Shown here piece by piece: positions 1 to 6,914 of a stretch of 11,691 bases of DNA. The notes beneath the pieces were generated by a model that did not search any database, was not told the DNA's origin, and saw nothing but the letters and a program-made list of their open reading frames with translations. A program made the position numbers and the translations under genes. Position 1 is the stretch's first letter. Every line of letters starts with the position of its first letter. Source of the DNA: Candidatus Nanopelagicales bacterium (GTDB taxonomy: Bacteria; Actinomycetota; Actinomycetes; S36-B12; UBA5976); the NCBI GenBank assembly GCA_030831445.1, contig JAURLB010000066.1:1-11691 (forward strand), in the 5' to 3' direction.

Positions 1-668
1 AATTTAGAGCCTATTCGCAGGTGTGTCGCGCCGATTGCGAGCGCATCTTCAAAGTCTGAGGACATACCTGCGGAGATGATTCCCGCACTCGGATGAAGCG
101 ACTTGAATTCCTGGACAATAGGAGCAAACGCCCCAAATGCCTGTTGGGTCGTAATTTTTGGCGAAGCGATGAACATGAGACCCCCCAAAGTGACGTTGCC
201 TAGGCCATGGATAACGCGCGAGAGTTCATCAACCCCTTCTCGGCTCACTCCGCCCCGCCCATTGGGAAAATCTGGGTCGAGGTTTACCTGAATTAGTAAA
301 TTCAGAACCTTCCCTATCTCATGTGCATTTCGATTGAATTTCTCAATGTGCCCAGCGGAATCTACAGAGTGAATCACGTCAGCAATGCGAGTAATTTCTC
401 GAATCTTGTTACTTTGCACCTGACCAATGAAATGCCAAGTCGCTACTAGTTCTAACTCGTCATATTTCTGCGAGAACTCTTGCATTTTACTTTCTCCAAA
501 ATCACGAATTCCCAAATCATAAAGTCGCTCTATATCGCTCGACGGAAAATTTTTCGTTATAGCTATAAGTGTTACTTCGTCTGGGTTTCGATTCGCTCTA
601 TCGCAGGCAACTTCAATCTCTTGCTTAATACTTTTGAGATTCGCTTGGAGTTCTTGTTGCCTACTCAC
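1..668 (-). CDS. yggS: YggS/YlmE family pyridoxal phosphate homeostasis protein (3' end cut off by window edge)
   Basis: YggS (PLPBP, YlmE) proteins are small cytoplasmic alanine-racemase-fold TIM barrels. They bind pyridoxal 5'-phosphate without a known catalytic reaction and keep B6 and amino-acid pools balanced. About 222 residues are readable. The motif IAITKNFP holds the expected PLP-binding lysine (Lys39). It is followed by FGESKMQE (57-64), WHFIGQVQSNK (78-88), IQVNLD, GGLMFIA and near the edge SAGMSSDFEDALAIGATHLRIGS. The family normally ends about ten residues after RIG, so only the tail is missing. The start is a GTG whose last two bases lie in the pgeF TGA stop (GTGA, 4-base overlap). 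A weak GGTGA stands six bases upstream, so translation is probably coupled to pgeF. This is the usual ylmD-ylmE pair downstream of ftsZ. FGES replaces the usual FGEN. Family assignment is secure; the cellular role is known from homologues only. Confidence 0.95.
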   Translation of the reverse strand, partial: MSRQQELQANLKSIKQEIEVACDRANRNPDEVTLIAITKNFPSSDIERLYDLGIRDFGESKMQEFSQKYDELELVATWHFIGQVQSNKIREITRIADVIHSVDSAGHIEKFNRNAHEIGKVLNLLIQVNLDPDFPNGRGGVSREGVDELSRVIHGLGNVTLGGLMFIASPKITTQQAFGAFAPIVQEFKSLHPSAGIISAGMSSDFEDALAIGATHLRIGSK

Positions 669-1366
669 TGTAATTTCACCAGCGCAGCTTGTCTACCCGT
701 CGTTTGATCACGGCGATAGGAAAAGAGGTTCTCTGCCTCATATGTGCAAGGTCCGATTAAGTTCACGCTGTATCCTAAATCAGAGAAGTAGTGATACAAG
801 CCTTGCCTCAAATCCAATCCACGTCCGCTCTCGTTACTTGCCTCGAGCACTCGCGTAACTTCATGGATCCGCGATGGGTCAACGTGGTAACAATCTCCAC
901 AAATTGCTGGACCGAGCAGGATGGTGATATTCCCATTTGTCTTCTGCTCAAAAATACTTGTGATAACCGATGCAATATTGTCAGCAGCCCCTCTCCAGCC
1001 AATGTGAGCGGTTAGAATGAATTGTTGATCATGCGCAATTGCGATAAGTGGCACGCAATCAGCGCTCAACGTAGTGAGTGCCACATGTGGGTTTGTTGTA
1101 AAAAGAATATCCGCAGGCACTATGTCCTGGTCTGCACTCACAATTTCAAGTGCTGTCGTTGAGTGTGTGAGTTCTGGCCACACAATATTCTCTGGCTGCG
1201 TTGCAAATTCCGCACCTAGAATTTCCCGATTGCAACGAACATTATGAGGTTCATCACCAACGTGAGTTGCGATATTGAAGTTTTCGTAAACACCTGTGGA
1301 ACTTCCCGATACGTGTCTACGTGAGGTAAAGAGCCAACGAGCCTGCGGGTTCTCTCCTGACCACAT
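665..1366 (-). CDS. pgeF: Peptidoglycan editing factor PgeF (YlmD/YfiH, multicopper-oxidase-like laccase domain)
   Basis: This is a 233-residue DUF152/YfiH protein of normal length. Characterised relatives act in the cytoplasm. E. coli YfiH removes wrongly added L-Ser from UDP-MurNAc, and YlmD and the human homologue FAMIN act on purine nucleosides. The zinc/active-site triad is visible as His68 (in PELTHST), Cys104 (SADCVP) and His121 (HIGWRG). Later family blocks are GPAICGDCYHVDP (152-164) and the C-terminal FSYRRD..TGRQAALVKL. The usual QVHG around the first histidine reads LTHS here, but the histidine itself is kept. The ATG lies two bases after the ftsZ TAA with no strong ribosome binding site, so translation probably follows from ftsZ. 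The stop overlaps the yggS GTG. Its position beside wall-precursor genes fits an editing role. Which substrate it prefers here cannot be read from sequence. Confidence 0.95.
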   Translation of the reverse strand: MWSGENPQARWLFTSRRHVSGSSTGVYENFNIATHVGDEPHNVRCNREILGAEFATQPENIVWPELTHSTTALEIVSADQDIVPADILFTTNPHVALTTLSADCVPLIAIAHDQQFILTAHIGWRGAADNIASVITSIFEQKTNGNITILLGPAICGDCYHVDPSRIHEVTRVLEASNESGRGLDLRQGLYHYFSDLGYSVNLIGPCTYEAENLFSYRRDQTTGRQAALVKLQ

Positions 1367-1368
1367 TA

Positions 1369-2538
1369 TTACTTCAGAAAGTCAGGAACATCAACTTCGT
1401 CGTCAGTTTCGCCATCATCAAAAACAATCGTTTGAATTGGTTTCGGTGGATCTTGTTCTACAACTTCAACAGGTGCTTGCGCATTCTCACTCGATAGCCA
1501 AGTTGGTAAGTATTCAGCGTTCTCTGGTTCAGCAACGGCTTCGCTTTCTGCGTTGGCCTGCAGTGAAGGCACAGGCTTGTATGCCGGTTGACCCGAGTCG
1601 AATCCAGCGGCAACAACCGTGACAATGACTTCGTCGCCGAGTTTCTCGTCAATCACTGTTCCCCAAATGATGTTTGCATCGGGATGCACTATTTTTTGCA
1701 CCAGCCGAGCTGCTTCATTTACTTCGAAAAGTCCCAAGTCACTAGCCCCAGCAATTGAAAGGAGTACGCCCCTGGCACCCTCAATGCTTGCTTCCAAAAG
1801 AGGTGATGCAATGGCTGCTTCAGCAGCCACGACTGCTCGGTTTTCACCGCGTGCTCGGCCGATACCCATAAACGCACCGCCAGCATCTTTCATGACACTT
1901 CGCACATCAGCAAAGTCAACGTTGATAAGGCCAGGAGTTGTAATCATGTCGGTGATGCCACTGACTCCTTGGAACAATACTGAATCAGCAATCTTGAATG
2001 CTTCAATCATCGATATAGAACGATCATTGAGCGATAAGAGTCGATCGTTTGGAATAACTATCAATGCGTCGACTTCTTTTCGAAGTTCTTCAATACCAAG
2101 TTCGGCAGTCAACATGCGACGTTTGTTTTCAAAATTGAATGGCTTCGTGACTACACCAACTGTAAGAGCACCTTGTGCTCGAGCGATTCTCGCAACTACA
2201 GGTGCACCGCCTGTACCAGTTCCGCCACCCTCACCCGCTGTAACAAAGACCATGTCGGCACCACGAAGCGCTTCTTCAATCTGTTCCGCGTGATCTTCAG
2301 CAGCCTGCCTGCCAACATTCGGGTCAGCACCAGCACCAAGTCCTCGTGTAAGCAAACGCCCGATATCCAATTTCACATCGGCTTCGTTCATGATTAAATC
2401 TTGAGAGTCAGTGTTGATTGCGATGAACTCCACACCTCTGAGCCCTGATTCAATCATTCGACTGATTGCTTTACCGCCACCGCCGCCTATCCCAACTACT
2501 TTGATGACTGCGAGGTAATTCTGCGTCGATCCTGCCAT
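1369..2538 (-). CDS. ftsZ: Cell division protein FtsZ (tubulin-like GTPase)
   Basis: FtsZ polymerises with GTP into the cytoplasmic Z-ring that organises septum synthesis. The 389-residue protein has the normal actinobacterial layout. A short N-tail NYLAVIKVV leads into the T1 loop. The tubulin signature GGGTGTG is at 104-110 and the T7 synergy loop NVDFAD (Asn206, Asp208, Asp211) is intact. A variable acidic/proline linker spans about 315-375. The C-terminal peptide [11 protein letters not shown] resembles those bound by partners such as SepF. The start is the ATG at 2538, eight bases after GGAGG. An in-frame TTG at 2553 lies inside that ribosome binding site and is not the start. Oddity: the T1 loop reads [11 protein letters not shown], with Lys23 where the family has a nearly invariant Asn (GGG.NAVNRM). 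All other nucleotide and catalytic motifs look functional. The gene sits behind the only sizeable gap in the cluster, so it probably has its own control. Confidence 0.98.
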   Translation of the reverse strand: MAGSTQNYLAVIKVVGIGGGGGKAISRMIESGLRGVEFIAINTDSQDLIMNEADVKLDIGRLLTRGLGAGADPNVGRQAAEDHAEQIEEALRGADMVFVTAGEGGGTGTGGAPVVARIARAQGALTVGVVTKPFNFENKRRMLTAELGIEELRKEVDALIVIPNDRLLSLNDRSISMIEAFKIADSVLFQGVSGITDMITTPGLINVDFADVRSVMKDAGGAFMGIGRARGENRAVVAAEAAIASPLLEASIEGARGVLLSIAGASDLGLFEVNEAARLVQKIVHPDANIIWGTVIDEKLGDEVIVTVVAAGFDSGQPAYKPVPSLQANAESEAVAEPENAEYLPTWLSSENAQAPVEVVEQDPPKPIQTIVFDDGETDDEVDVPDFLK

Positions 2539-2545
2539 GGTAAAA

Positions 2546-2551
2546 CCCTCC
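2546..2551 (-). promoter_or_regulatory. ftsZ ribosome binding site
   Basis: The coding strand reads GGAGGG, with eight bases between GGAGG and the ATG at 2538. It is among the strongest Shine-Dalgarno sequences in the window. It settles the ftsZ start: the upstream in-frame TTG at 2553 overlaps this site, so it cannot be the initiation codon served by it. The site lies six bases after the base of the leader hairpin at 2558-2585. Confidence 0.85.
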
Positions 2552-2557
2552 AAAGTA

Positions 2558-2585
2558 TCAACCTCAAGCGTAGGCTTAAGGTTGA
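2558..2585 (-). promoter_or_regulatory. Hairpin in the ftsZ leader, directly upstream of the ribosome binding site
   Basis: On the transcribed strand, TCAACCTTAAGC is followed by the loop CTAC and then GCTTGAGGTTGA. The arms pair over 12 positions. The single non-Watson-Crick pair would be a U-G wobble in RNA, which keeps the stem intact as RNA but leaves one mismatch as a DNA palindrome. The stem ends six bases before GGAGGG. No U-run follows, so it is not a typical Rho-independent terminator. It could stabilise the ftsZ mRNA, tune ribosome access or mark a processing site. The inverted repeat is seen directly; its function is inferred. Confidence 0.7.
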
Positions 2586-2624
2586 AGCCAATTGTTTGCT
2601 ATGAAGAGGTTAGGGATGTTGAGC

Positions 2625-2644
2625 ACAGATACGGACATATCTGT
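2625..2644. repeat. Inverted repeat ACAGATA-N6-TATCTGT in the ftsQ-ftsZ gap
   Basis: A perfect 7-base inverted repeat with a 6-base spacer lies about 10 bases after the ftsQ stop and about 87 bases before the ftsZ start. The size and symmetry look like a site for a dimeric DNA-binding protein. As RNA it could form a short 7-8 bp stem with a small loop. No following T-run makes it a terminator. I do not recognise the motif as a known operator. Confidence 0.5.
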
Positions 2645-2654
2645 CGGTGTGTCG

Positions 2655-3341
2655 CTATTTCCTCGTTGTTGGGAAATTTGGTGCACTCACATCATAAAAG
2701 GAAGCCCGTTTATTCAAGAGAACCGAAAGCACTTTTACTTTTCGATTTGATTGATTTGGGCTACCCCAAAACACTTGGCGACTCCCGGTAAGTGTGAGTT
2801 CAACACTGTCTTCGCTCGAAGCGGAGATTGTGAGTACTTGACGTTTAATTGATGCTGGTAAAGATCCAATCACTTTTGCAACCGCAATCCGAGCACTTGC
2901 GCTCTCTGCCGTGACCGGAATCAGACCTTCTGGAATTCTGGATGTTTCACCATAGATAATCCCTGAGGAATCAATGAATCTCCATTTACCATTCATGGCC
3001 ATCGTAGCTACTGGGCTGCGTTCCGTGATTGCTAACACGATTTCTGAGGGCCACACTCTTCGAACCTCAACGTTGCCGATTGACGGGAAGACACGTAGGT
3101 TCTTCATAACTTCGTCAGTATTGATTTGGGCAAGAGGTGTGCCAAGCGGTATCGATGCTGTACGAATAATTTCCGCGCTACCAACAATCTTGCTACCTTG
3201 AACACTAATTTTTTGCAATCCAAATACTTCACTGAAGTAGACCAGATAAATTCCCAGCGATAACGCCAATGCAAATGTCATGGTTACGAGGATTTGTCTA
3301 ATTCTCCTACGGCGCTTCAATGCTCCAATCTCAGTCACCAT
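2655..3341 (-). CDS. ftsQ: Cell division protein FtsQ (DivIB family)
   Basis: FtsQ is a bitopic membrane protein that recruits and balances the late divisome (the FtsL/FtsB and FtsW/FtsI group) from outside the membrane. The 228-residue protein starts with a basic cytoplasmic tail (KRRRRIR, 9-15), then one membrane segment at about 17-36. A POTRA-type domain spans about 40-108 (FGLQKISVQGS to ITERSP). A beta-rich FtsQ domain follows, with WRFIDSSGIIY at 120-130, and the protein ends YDVSAPNFPTTRK. That ending is typical, so it is complete, if short for the phylum. The ATG overlaps the murC end by 11 bases. A GTG one codon later is an alternative start, and neither has a strong ribosome binding site. 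Genes upstream overlap it, whereas a 116-base gap separates it from ftsZ. Confidence 0.93.
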   Translation of the reverse strand: MVTEIGALKRRRRIRQILVTMTFALALSLGIYLVYFSEVFGLQKISVQGSKIVGSAEIIRTASIPLGTPLAQINTDEVMKNLRVFPSIGNVEVRRVWPSEIVLAITERSPVATMAMNGKWRFIDSSGIIYGETSRIPEGLIPVTAESASARIAVAKVIGSLPASIKRQVLTISASSEDSVELTLTGSRQVFWGSPNQSNRKVKVLSVLLNKRASFYDVSAPNFPTTRK

Positions 3342-4728
3342 ATTTGTGCGACAACTCTCGTAAGATGTCAGTGGCCATCAAGCCAATTTCCCCTGCACCC
3401 AGTGTGAAAATAAAGTCTCCCGGATTAGCATTCCTCACGAGTAGCGGTGGAACTTTGGACCAGGAAGGTTCAAAATGAACTTTCTCTTTCGCCAAAGTCA
3501 CATTGCTTGCCAGCGTTGAACCACTTGCACCTGGGATGAACTCTTCTCCTGGAGCAAAAACTTCCATAACTACAACCTCATCTGCTAACGCAAGCGCTTC
3601 GCCGAATTCTTTTGAAAAAAATGCGGTTCGATAGTAATGGTGCGCTTGGAAAGCAACAATGATTTTGCCTCCGCGCACTTTTTCCCGAGCCGCAGTGAGC
3701 GTTGCTTTAATCTCCGTTGGATGATGCGCATAATCGTCATACACCGAAACTTCCGCAACTTCGCCTTTAAACTCGAACCTTCGACTTGTTCCAGTAAAAG
3801 ATTCAAGCCCTCCCACAAAGCGAGGCAAGTCGAGACCCAGATGATCTGCGAGTGCAATGGTCGCAGTTGCGTTCAGCACATTGTGGTCCCCTGGAATTTG
3901 TAGTTCGAATGTCGCAATTAGAGAATTTTTTGAGTAAATGTTGACGGAGTCTCCGGCCTTCTTCGCGATGTAGTCATTCGTTTCACCAAAACCGTATGTG
4001 AGGACTTTGGATTTCAGTGCAGGATAACGCGCAAGGATTGAACGAATTCCTGGATCATCGCCCGCCACTACACAAATACCTTTGACGTTTTCAATGAACG
4101 CTCGAAATGCTTCTTCGAGGCGTTCAAATGTTTGCCAATAATTTAGATGATCTGGCTCTACATTTGTAAGAATCGCATGTTCAGAGTCGAGCATCAAAAA
4201 CGTTCCATCCGATTCATCCGCTTCAACGGCAAAATACCTACCGCTACCCCAGTGAGCATTCGATCCTGCATCGTGAAGTTCGCTTCCTACTACAAAACTT
4301 GGATCCACCCCCGCATGCTGAAGTCCCAGAGTGAGTAAGGATGTTGTTGTTGTCTTGCCGTGAGTGCCGCTGACCGCTATGACATCCGAATCTCTTGTGA
4401 CAAACGAAAGCACTTCTGCGCGATTCAAAACTCGCATTCCAGCTGAATGCGCAGTAAGCAGTTCGACATTGTCTCGAGGTATCGCAGTTGAATAACACAC
4501 GGTGTCAAAGAGTGGTACTCCAGTTTTACCAAGAAGATGTTCACGCTGATGAGAGATAACAACTTCTATTCCAAGACTGCGCAATTTTTGAATCCGCCGA
4601 CTGTCTTTCGCGTCACTTCCCGCAACAATCGCACCTTGTGCAATCAGAATTCTGGCAAGGGCACTCATTCCAGCACCACCGATTCCGATGATGAATACAC
4701 GTCCTAATGGATGGATTGCCATGCTCAT
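3331..4728 (-). CDS. murC: UDP-N-acetylmuramate--L-alanine ligase MurC
   Basis: MurC is a cytoplasmic Mur ligase that uses ATP to add L-Ala to UDP-MurNAc, the first stem-peptide step. The 465-residue protein has the UDP-binding loop GIGGAGMSALA (15-25), the ATP P-loop GTHGKTTTTS (121-130), the Mg-binding stretch EADESD (169-174), NVEPDHLNYW (189-198), GDHNVLNA (280-287), FTGTSRR (311-317) and DDYAHHPTEIKA (331-342). Together they mark MurC rather than the related Mpl. The usual FQPHRYSRT block reads FQAHHYYRT (360-368), a modest variant. The start chosen is the ATG in an ATGA overlap with the murG stop, which suggests translational coupling. A second ATG two codons later (4722) is possible. 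Length and motif order are normal. Confidence 0.97.
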   Translation of the reverse strand: MSMAIHPLGRVFIIGIGGAGMSALARILIAQGAIVAGSDAKDSRRIQKLRSLGIEVVISHQREHLLGKTGVPLFDTVCYSTAIPRDNVELLTAHSAGMRVLNRAEVLSFVTRDSDVIAVSGTHGKTTTTSLLTLGLQHAGVDPSFVVGSELHDAGSNAHWGSGRYFAVEADESDGTFLMLDSEHAILTNVEPDHLNYWQTFERLEEAFRAFIENVKGICVVAGDDPGIRSILARYPALKSKVLTYGFGETNDYIAKKAGDSVNIYSKNSLIATFELQIPGDHNVLNATATIALADHLGLDLPRFVGGLESFTGTSRRFEFKGEVAEVSVYDDYAHHPTEIKATLTAAREKVRGGKIIVAFQAHHYYRTAFFSKEFGEALALADEVVVMEVFAPGEEFIPGASGSTLASNVTLAKEKVHFEPSWSKVPPLLVRNANPGDFIFTLGAGEIGLMATDILRELSHKYGD

Positions 4729-5783
4729 GCTTGAGTTAGGGCAATCGCTGCCTTAGCGATTGTTTGCGTTGCGTTTATTGGGGTATGGGATGCGCCACAT
4801 TGTTGCATGGTCGTTAGGTTAATGAGCGATGTTTCAACCTCGCGTAGGAGGGTAATCCCATTCAGATCTCGATCAAGAACCATACTTGCAGCCCCGATGT
4901 CGATTCGCTCCTTGGCATTCTTCTCTTGTTCGCCATTGCCAATTGGAAATGGGACGAAAATGGCAGGGGTGTTGGTTGCGGCAATCTCAGCAACGCTCAA
5001 CGCACCAGAACGACAGATTGCGAGATCAGCCACTGCATATGCAAGGGACATGTCTAGAACGTACTCACGGTAATGATGATGTGATCGGTTCAAAATTTGA
5101 TCGGTGTTATTACGTCCAACAACGTGAAGAATTTGAAGTGGGTCGTTAGTCAAACGCTCAGAGATTTCATTGACAACTTCATTGATATGTCGAGCTCCCT
5201 GCGATCCACCAAAAACCAAGAGCGTGCGGAGGGTGGAATCAAGCCCAAACTCGGCGATACCTCGGGCTCTCAATGTGGCACGGTCAAATTCATCATACAC
5301 ACTTCGTAACGGCGTTCCAACAGTTTTTGCACCTTGAATACTGTTCTCAACAGTTTGGAATACTACCTGGGCCAAGCGTGCACCAATTTTGTTGGCAATT
5401 CCAGGTTTTGAATTCGCCTCATGAATAACGAGTGGGATACGCAGAAAGCGTGCTGCGAGATACGTAGGTAGAGCCACAAAACTTCCAAAACCGATAACCA
5501 CATCGGGACGAAGTTTTTTGCAGATCTTTACACTTTGAATGACCGCCGCAGTCATTCGAAATGGCAAAAGTAGGAGATCGAAATTTATTGTCCTCGGAAG
5601 CGGCACAGGGTTAATAAGATGCAGTGGAAAGTTCGCAGCTGAAATGAGTTGCCTATCTAAGCCTCTGACAGTGCCGACAAATTCGCAAGATGCGCCGAGC
5701 GAAACTAGTTCTTTTGCCACATTCAGTGCTGGCTCAATATGTCCTGCCGTTGCACCCCCGCACAGCAACACCTTGGTAGTCAT
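4725..5783 (-). CDS. murG: Undecaprenyldiphospho-muramoylpentapeptide beta-N-acetylglucosaminyltransferase MurG
   Basis: MurG is a GT-B, GT28-family enzyme on the inner membrane face. It transfers GlcNAc from UDP-GlcNAc to lipid I, making lipid II. The 352-residue protein shows N-terminal loop 1 GGATAGHIEPAL (9-20), loop 2 GFGSFVALP (98-106), HEANSKPGIANKIGAR (121-136), C-terminal loop FGGSQGARHINE (191-202), and the donor-site stretch CRSGALSVAEIAA (257-269) with VPFPIGNGEQEKNA (277-290). The first two glycine loops differ from the usual GG-T-x-GH and GFGGY by Gly to Ala (residue 11) and Gly to Ser (residue 101). The ATG directly follows the ftsW TAG with no spacer, and only a weak GGAA stands upstream. 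The stop overlaps murC by four bases. Its place between ftsW and murC is standard. Confidence 0.96.
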   Translation of the reverse strand: MTTKVLLCGGATAGHIEPALNVAKELVSLGASCEFVGTVRGLDRQLISAANFPLHLINPVPLPRTINFDLLLLPFRMTAAVIQSVKICKKLRPDVVIGFGSFVALPTYLAARFLRIPLVIHEANSKPGIANKIGARLAQVVFQTVENSIQGAKTVGTPLRSVYDEFDRATLRARGIAEFGLDSTLRTLLVFGGSQGARHINEVVNEISERLTNDPLQILHVVGRNNTDQILNRSHHHYREYVLDMSLAYAVADLAICRSGALSVAEIAATNTPAIFVPFPIGNGEQEKNAKERIDIGAASMVLDRDLNGITLLREVETSLINLTTMQQCGASHTPINATQTIAKAAIALTQA

Positions 5784-6914
5784 CTATTCCGTCTCACGTA
5801 TGTTTTGCTTAGCTATGGCAACCACAACGCCTGCAGCCATGAGATTAACAATCATTGCAGACCCACCATAGGAAATAAATGGCAAAGGTACGCCAGTTAT
5901 TGGCAAGAATTGAACAATCGCACCTACATTCACAAATGTTTGGATGCCGAACCACATTGCAATTCCGTATGCCACCATCTGAGAAAACATATCGTTCGAC
6001 CTAATTGCAATAGTCAAGATCGTCAGCGTGAGAAAAAGTAAAGCGCCAAGCACAATCATGGTTCCAATAAGGCCAAGTTCTTCTCCAATAATTGCCAAAA
6101 TGAAATCAGTATGCGGTGCAGGAAGGTTGCCCCATTTTTCATGAGACTGTCCAAGTCCTCTACCCATCAGTCCACCCTGAGCAAGTGCTAACTGCCCTCG
6201 CAAGAACTGCCAACCCAACGAAATTGGGTGATCTTCAGGTGCTAGCCAAGCTTGGAATCGATTGACTCGATAATCACTCCCACTGAACGAATAGAGCACA
6301 ACTGCACTTGCTGCTACTACGACGAACAGAAATATTCGGCGAAGTGAAACTCCGTGCGCAAAATAGATGGCTAGCAAAATACTGCCGAGAATTATTGGGG
6401 TTCCCATATCTCGCTCTAAAAGAACCAGCCCGATGATAATAGAACCTAGAATTGTTGTACTGAGAATTGCCTTTTGCTCTGCTTGCTCTCGATGCGCATT
6501 TGCCGCAATTGCACTTGCCGCCCACAATACAAGAGCTAATTTGGCGAACTCACTTGGTTGCAAGGAGAAACCGAGTGGTAATGAAATCCAATTTCGTTGC
6601 CCAGCCACAGTGTCACCAATGATAAGCACCGCAATGAGTAGCACGAGAGTGATGACAATAAAGACTGGGCTAAGCAGTCGAATCTGTTTCAATGAACGTT
6701 TCAGTAGTACGTACGCACACAATAAGCCAATTGCAATCGCTGCGAAATGTCTGATTGCGTAACCCCAGGCAAATCCATAGTCCTTCACAGCCTGAATGCT
6801 GCTGGCGGAAACAACCATGATTGCGCCGAATGCGACTAGAACCAGGAGTGTGGTGACAAGTGTGTAATAGTCCCGCACAGCTCTTTGGTGAGCAACACTT
6901 GAATGTGTTTTCAT
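5784..6914 (-). CDS. ftsW: Septal peptidoglycan glycosyltransferase FtsW (SEDS family)
   Basis: FtsW is a polytopic membrane SEDS protein that polymerises lipid II glycan at the septum together with a class B PBP. The 376-residue protein has about ten hydrophobic segments. Family landmarks are GQRNWISLP (105-113) with SLQPSEFAKLALVLW (117-131), the ERDMGTP block (167-173), LPAPHTDFILAIIGEELG (264-281) with the catalytic aspartate at Asp270, and GVPLPFISYGGSAM (341-354). Position between murD and murG, and the short loop structure, favour FtsW over RodA. The ATG immediately follows the murD TAA. A strong GGAGGAA stands 11 bases upstream inside the murD end, so ftsW may be translated independently. 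The partner FtsI is not in the window. Confidence 0.96.
   Translation of the reverse strand: MKTHSSVAHQRAVRDYYTLVTTLLVLVAFGAIMVVSASSIQAVKDYGFAWGYAIRHFAAIAIGLLCAYVLLKRSLKQIRLLSPVFIVITLVLLIAVLIIGDTVAGQRNWISLPLGFSLQPSEFAKLALVLWAASAIAANAHREQAEQKAILSTTILGSIIIGLVLLERDMGTPIILGSILLAIYFAHGVSLRRIFLFVVVAASAVVLYSFSGSDYRVNRFQAWLAPEDHPISLGWQFLRGQLALAQGGLMGRGLGQSHEKWGNLPAPHTDFILAIIGEELGLIGTMIVLGALLFLTLTILTIAIRSNDMFSQMVAYGIAMWFGIQTFVNVGAIVQFLPITGVPLPFISYGGSAMIVNLMAAGVVVAIAKQNIRETE

Larger units (their letters stand above)
2539..2654 (-). promoter_or_regulatory. ftsQ-ftsZ intergenic region, probable site of ftsZ-specific promoter(s)
   Basis: This 116-base stretch is the only substantial non-coding gap in the window. 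Studied actinobacteria such as Streptomyces transcribe ftsZ from promoters between ftsQ and ftsZ, so the same is likely here. From 5' to 3' on the coding strand it holds the 20-base inverted repeat, about 39 bases of unstructured sequence, the 12-bp hairpin and the ribosome binding site. No convincing -35/-10 pair stands out; TTCATAGC around 2597-2604 is only a weak -10 candidate. The promoter call rests on position and family knowledge, not on a clear motif. Confidence 0.5.

Noticed and set aside
1619..2293. Open frame of 224 codons on the plus strand opposite ftsZ
   Set aside because: It is antisense to a highly conserved gene, has no recognisable domain and no ribosome binding site context; a shadow of ftsZ codon bias.
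2539..2553. TTG at 2553 as a longer ftsZ start
   Set aside because: It lies within the GGAGGG ribosome binding site, and the ATG at 2538 matches the usual FtsZ N-terminus.
2558..2585. Reading the ftsZ leader hairpin as a Rho-independent terminator
   Set aside because: No U-run follows, and the stem sits directly against the ribosome binding site of the next gene.
2649..2653. GACAC on the minus strand after ftsQ as a WhiA-like site
   Set aside because: A single five-base match is expected by chance, and nothing in the window shows that the organism has WhiA.
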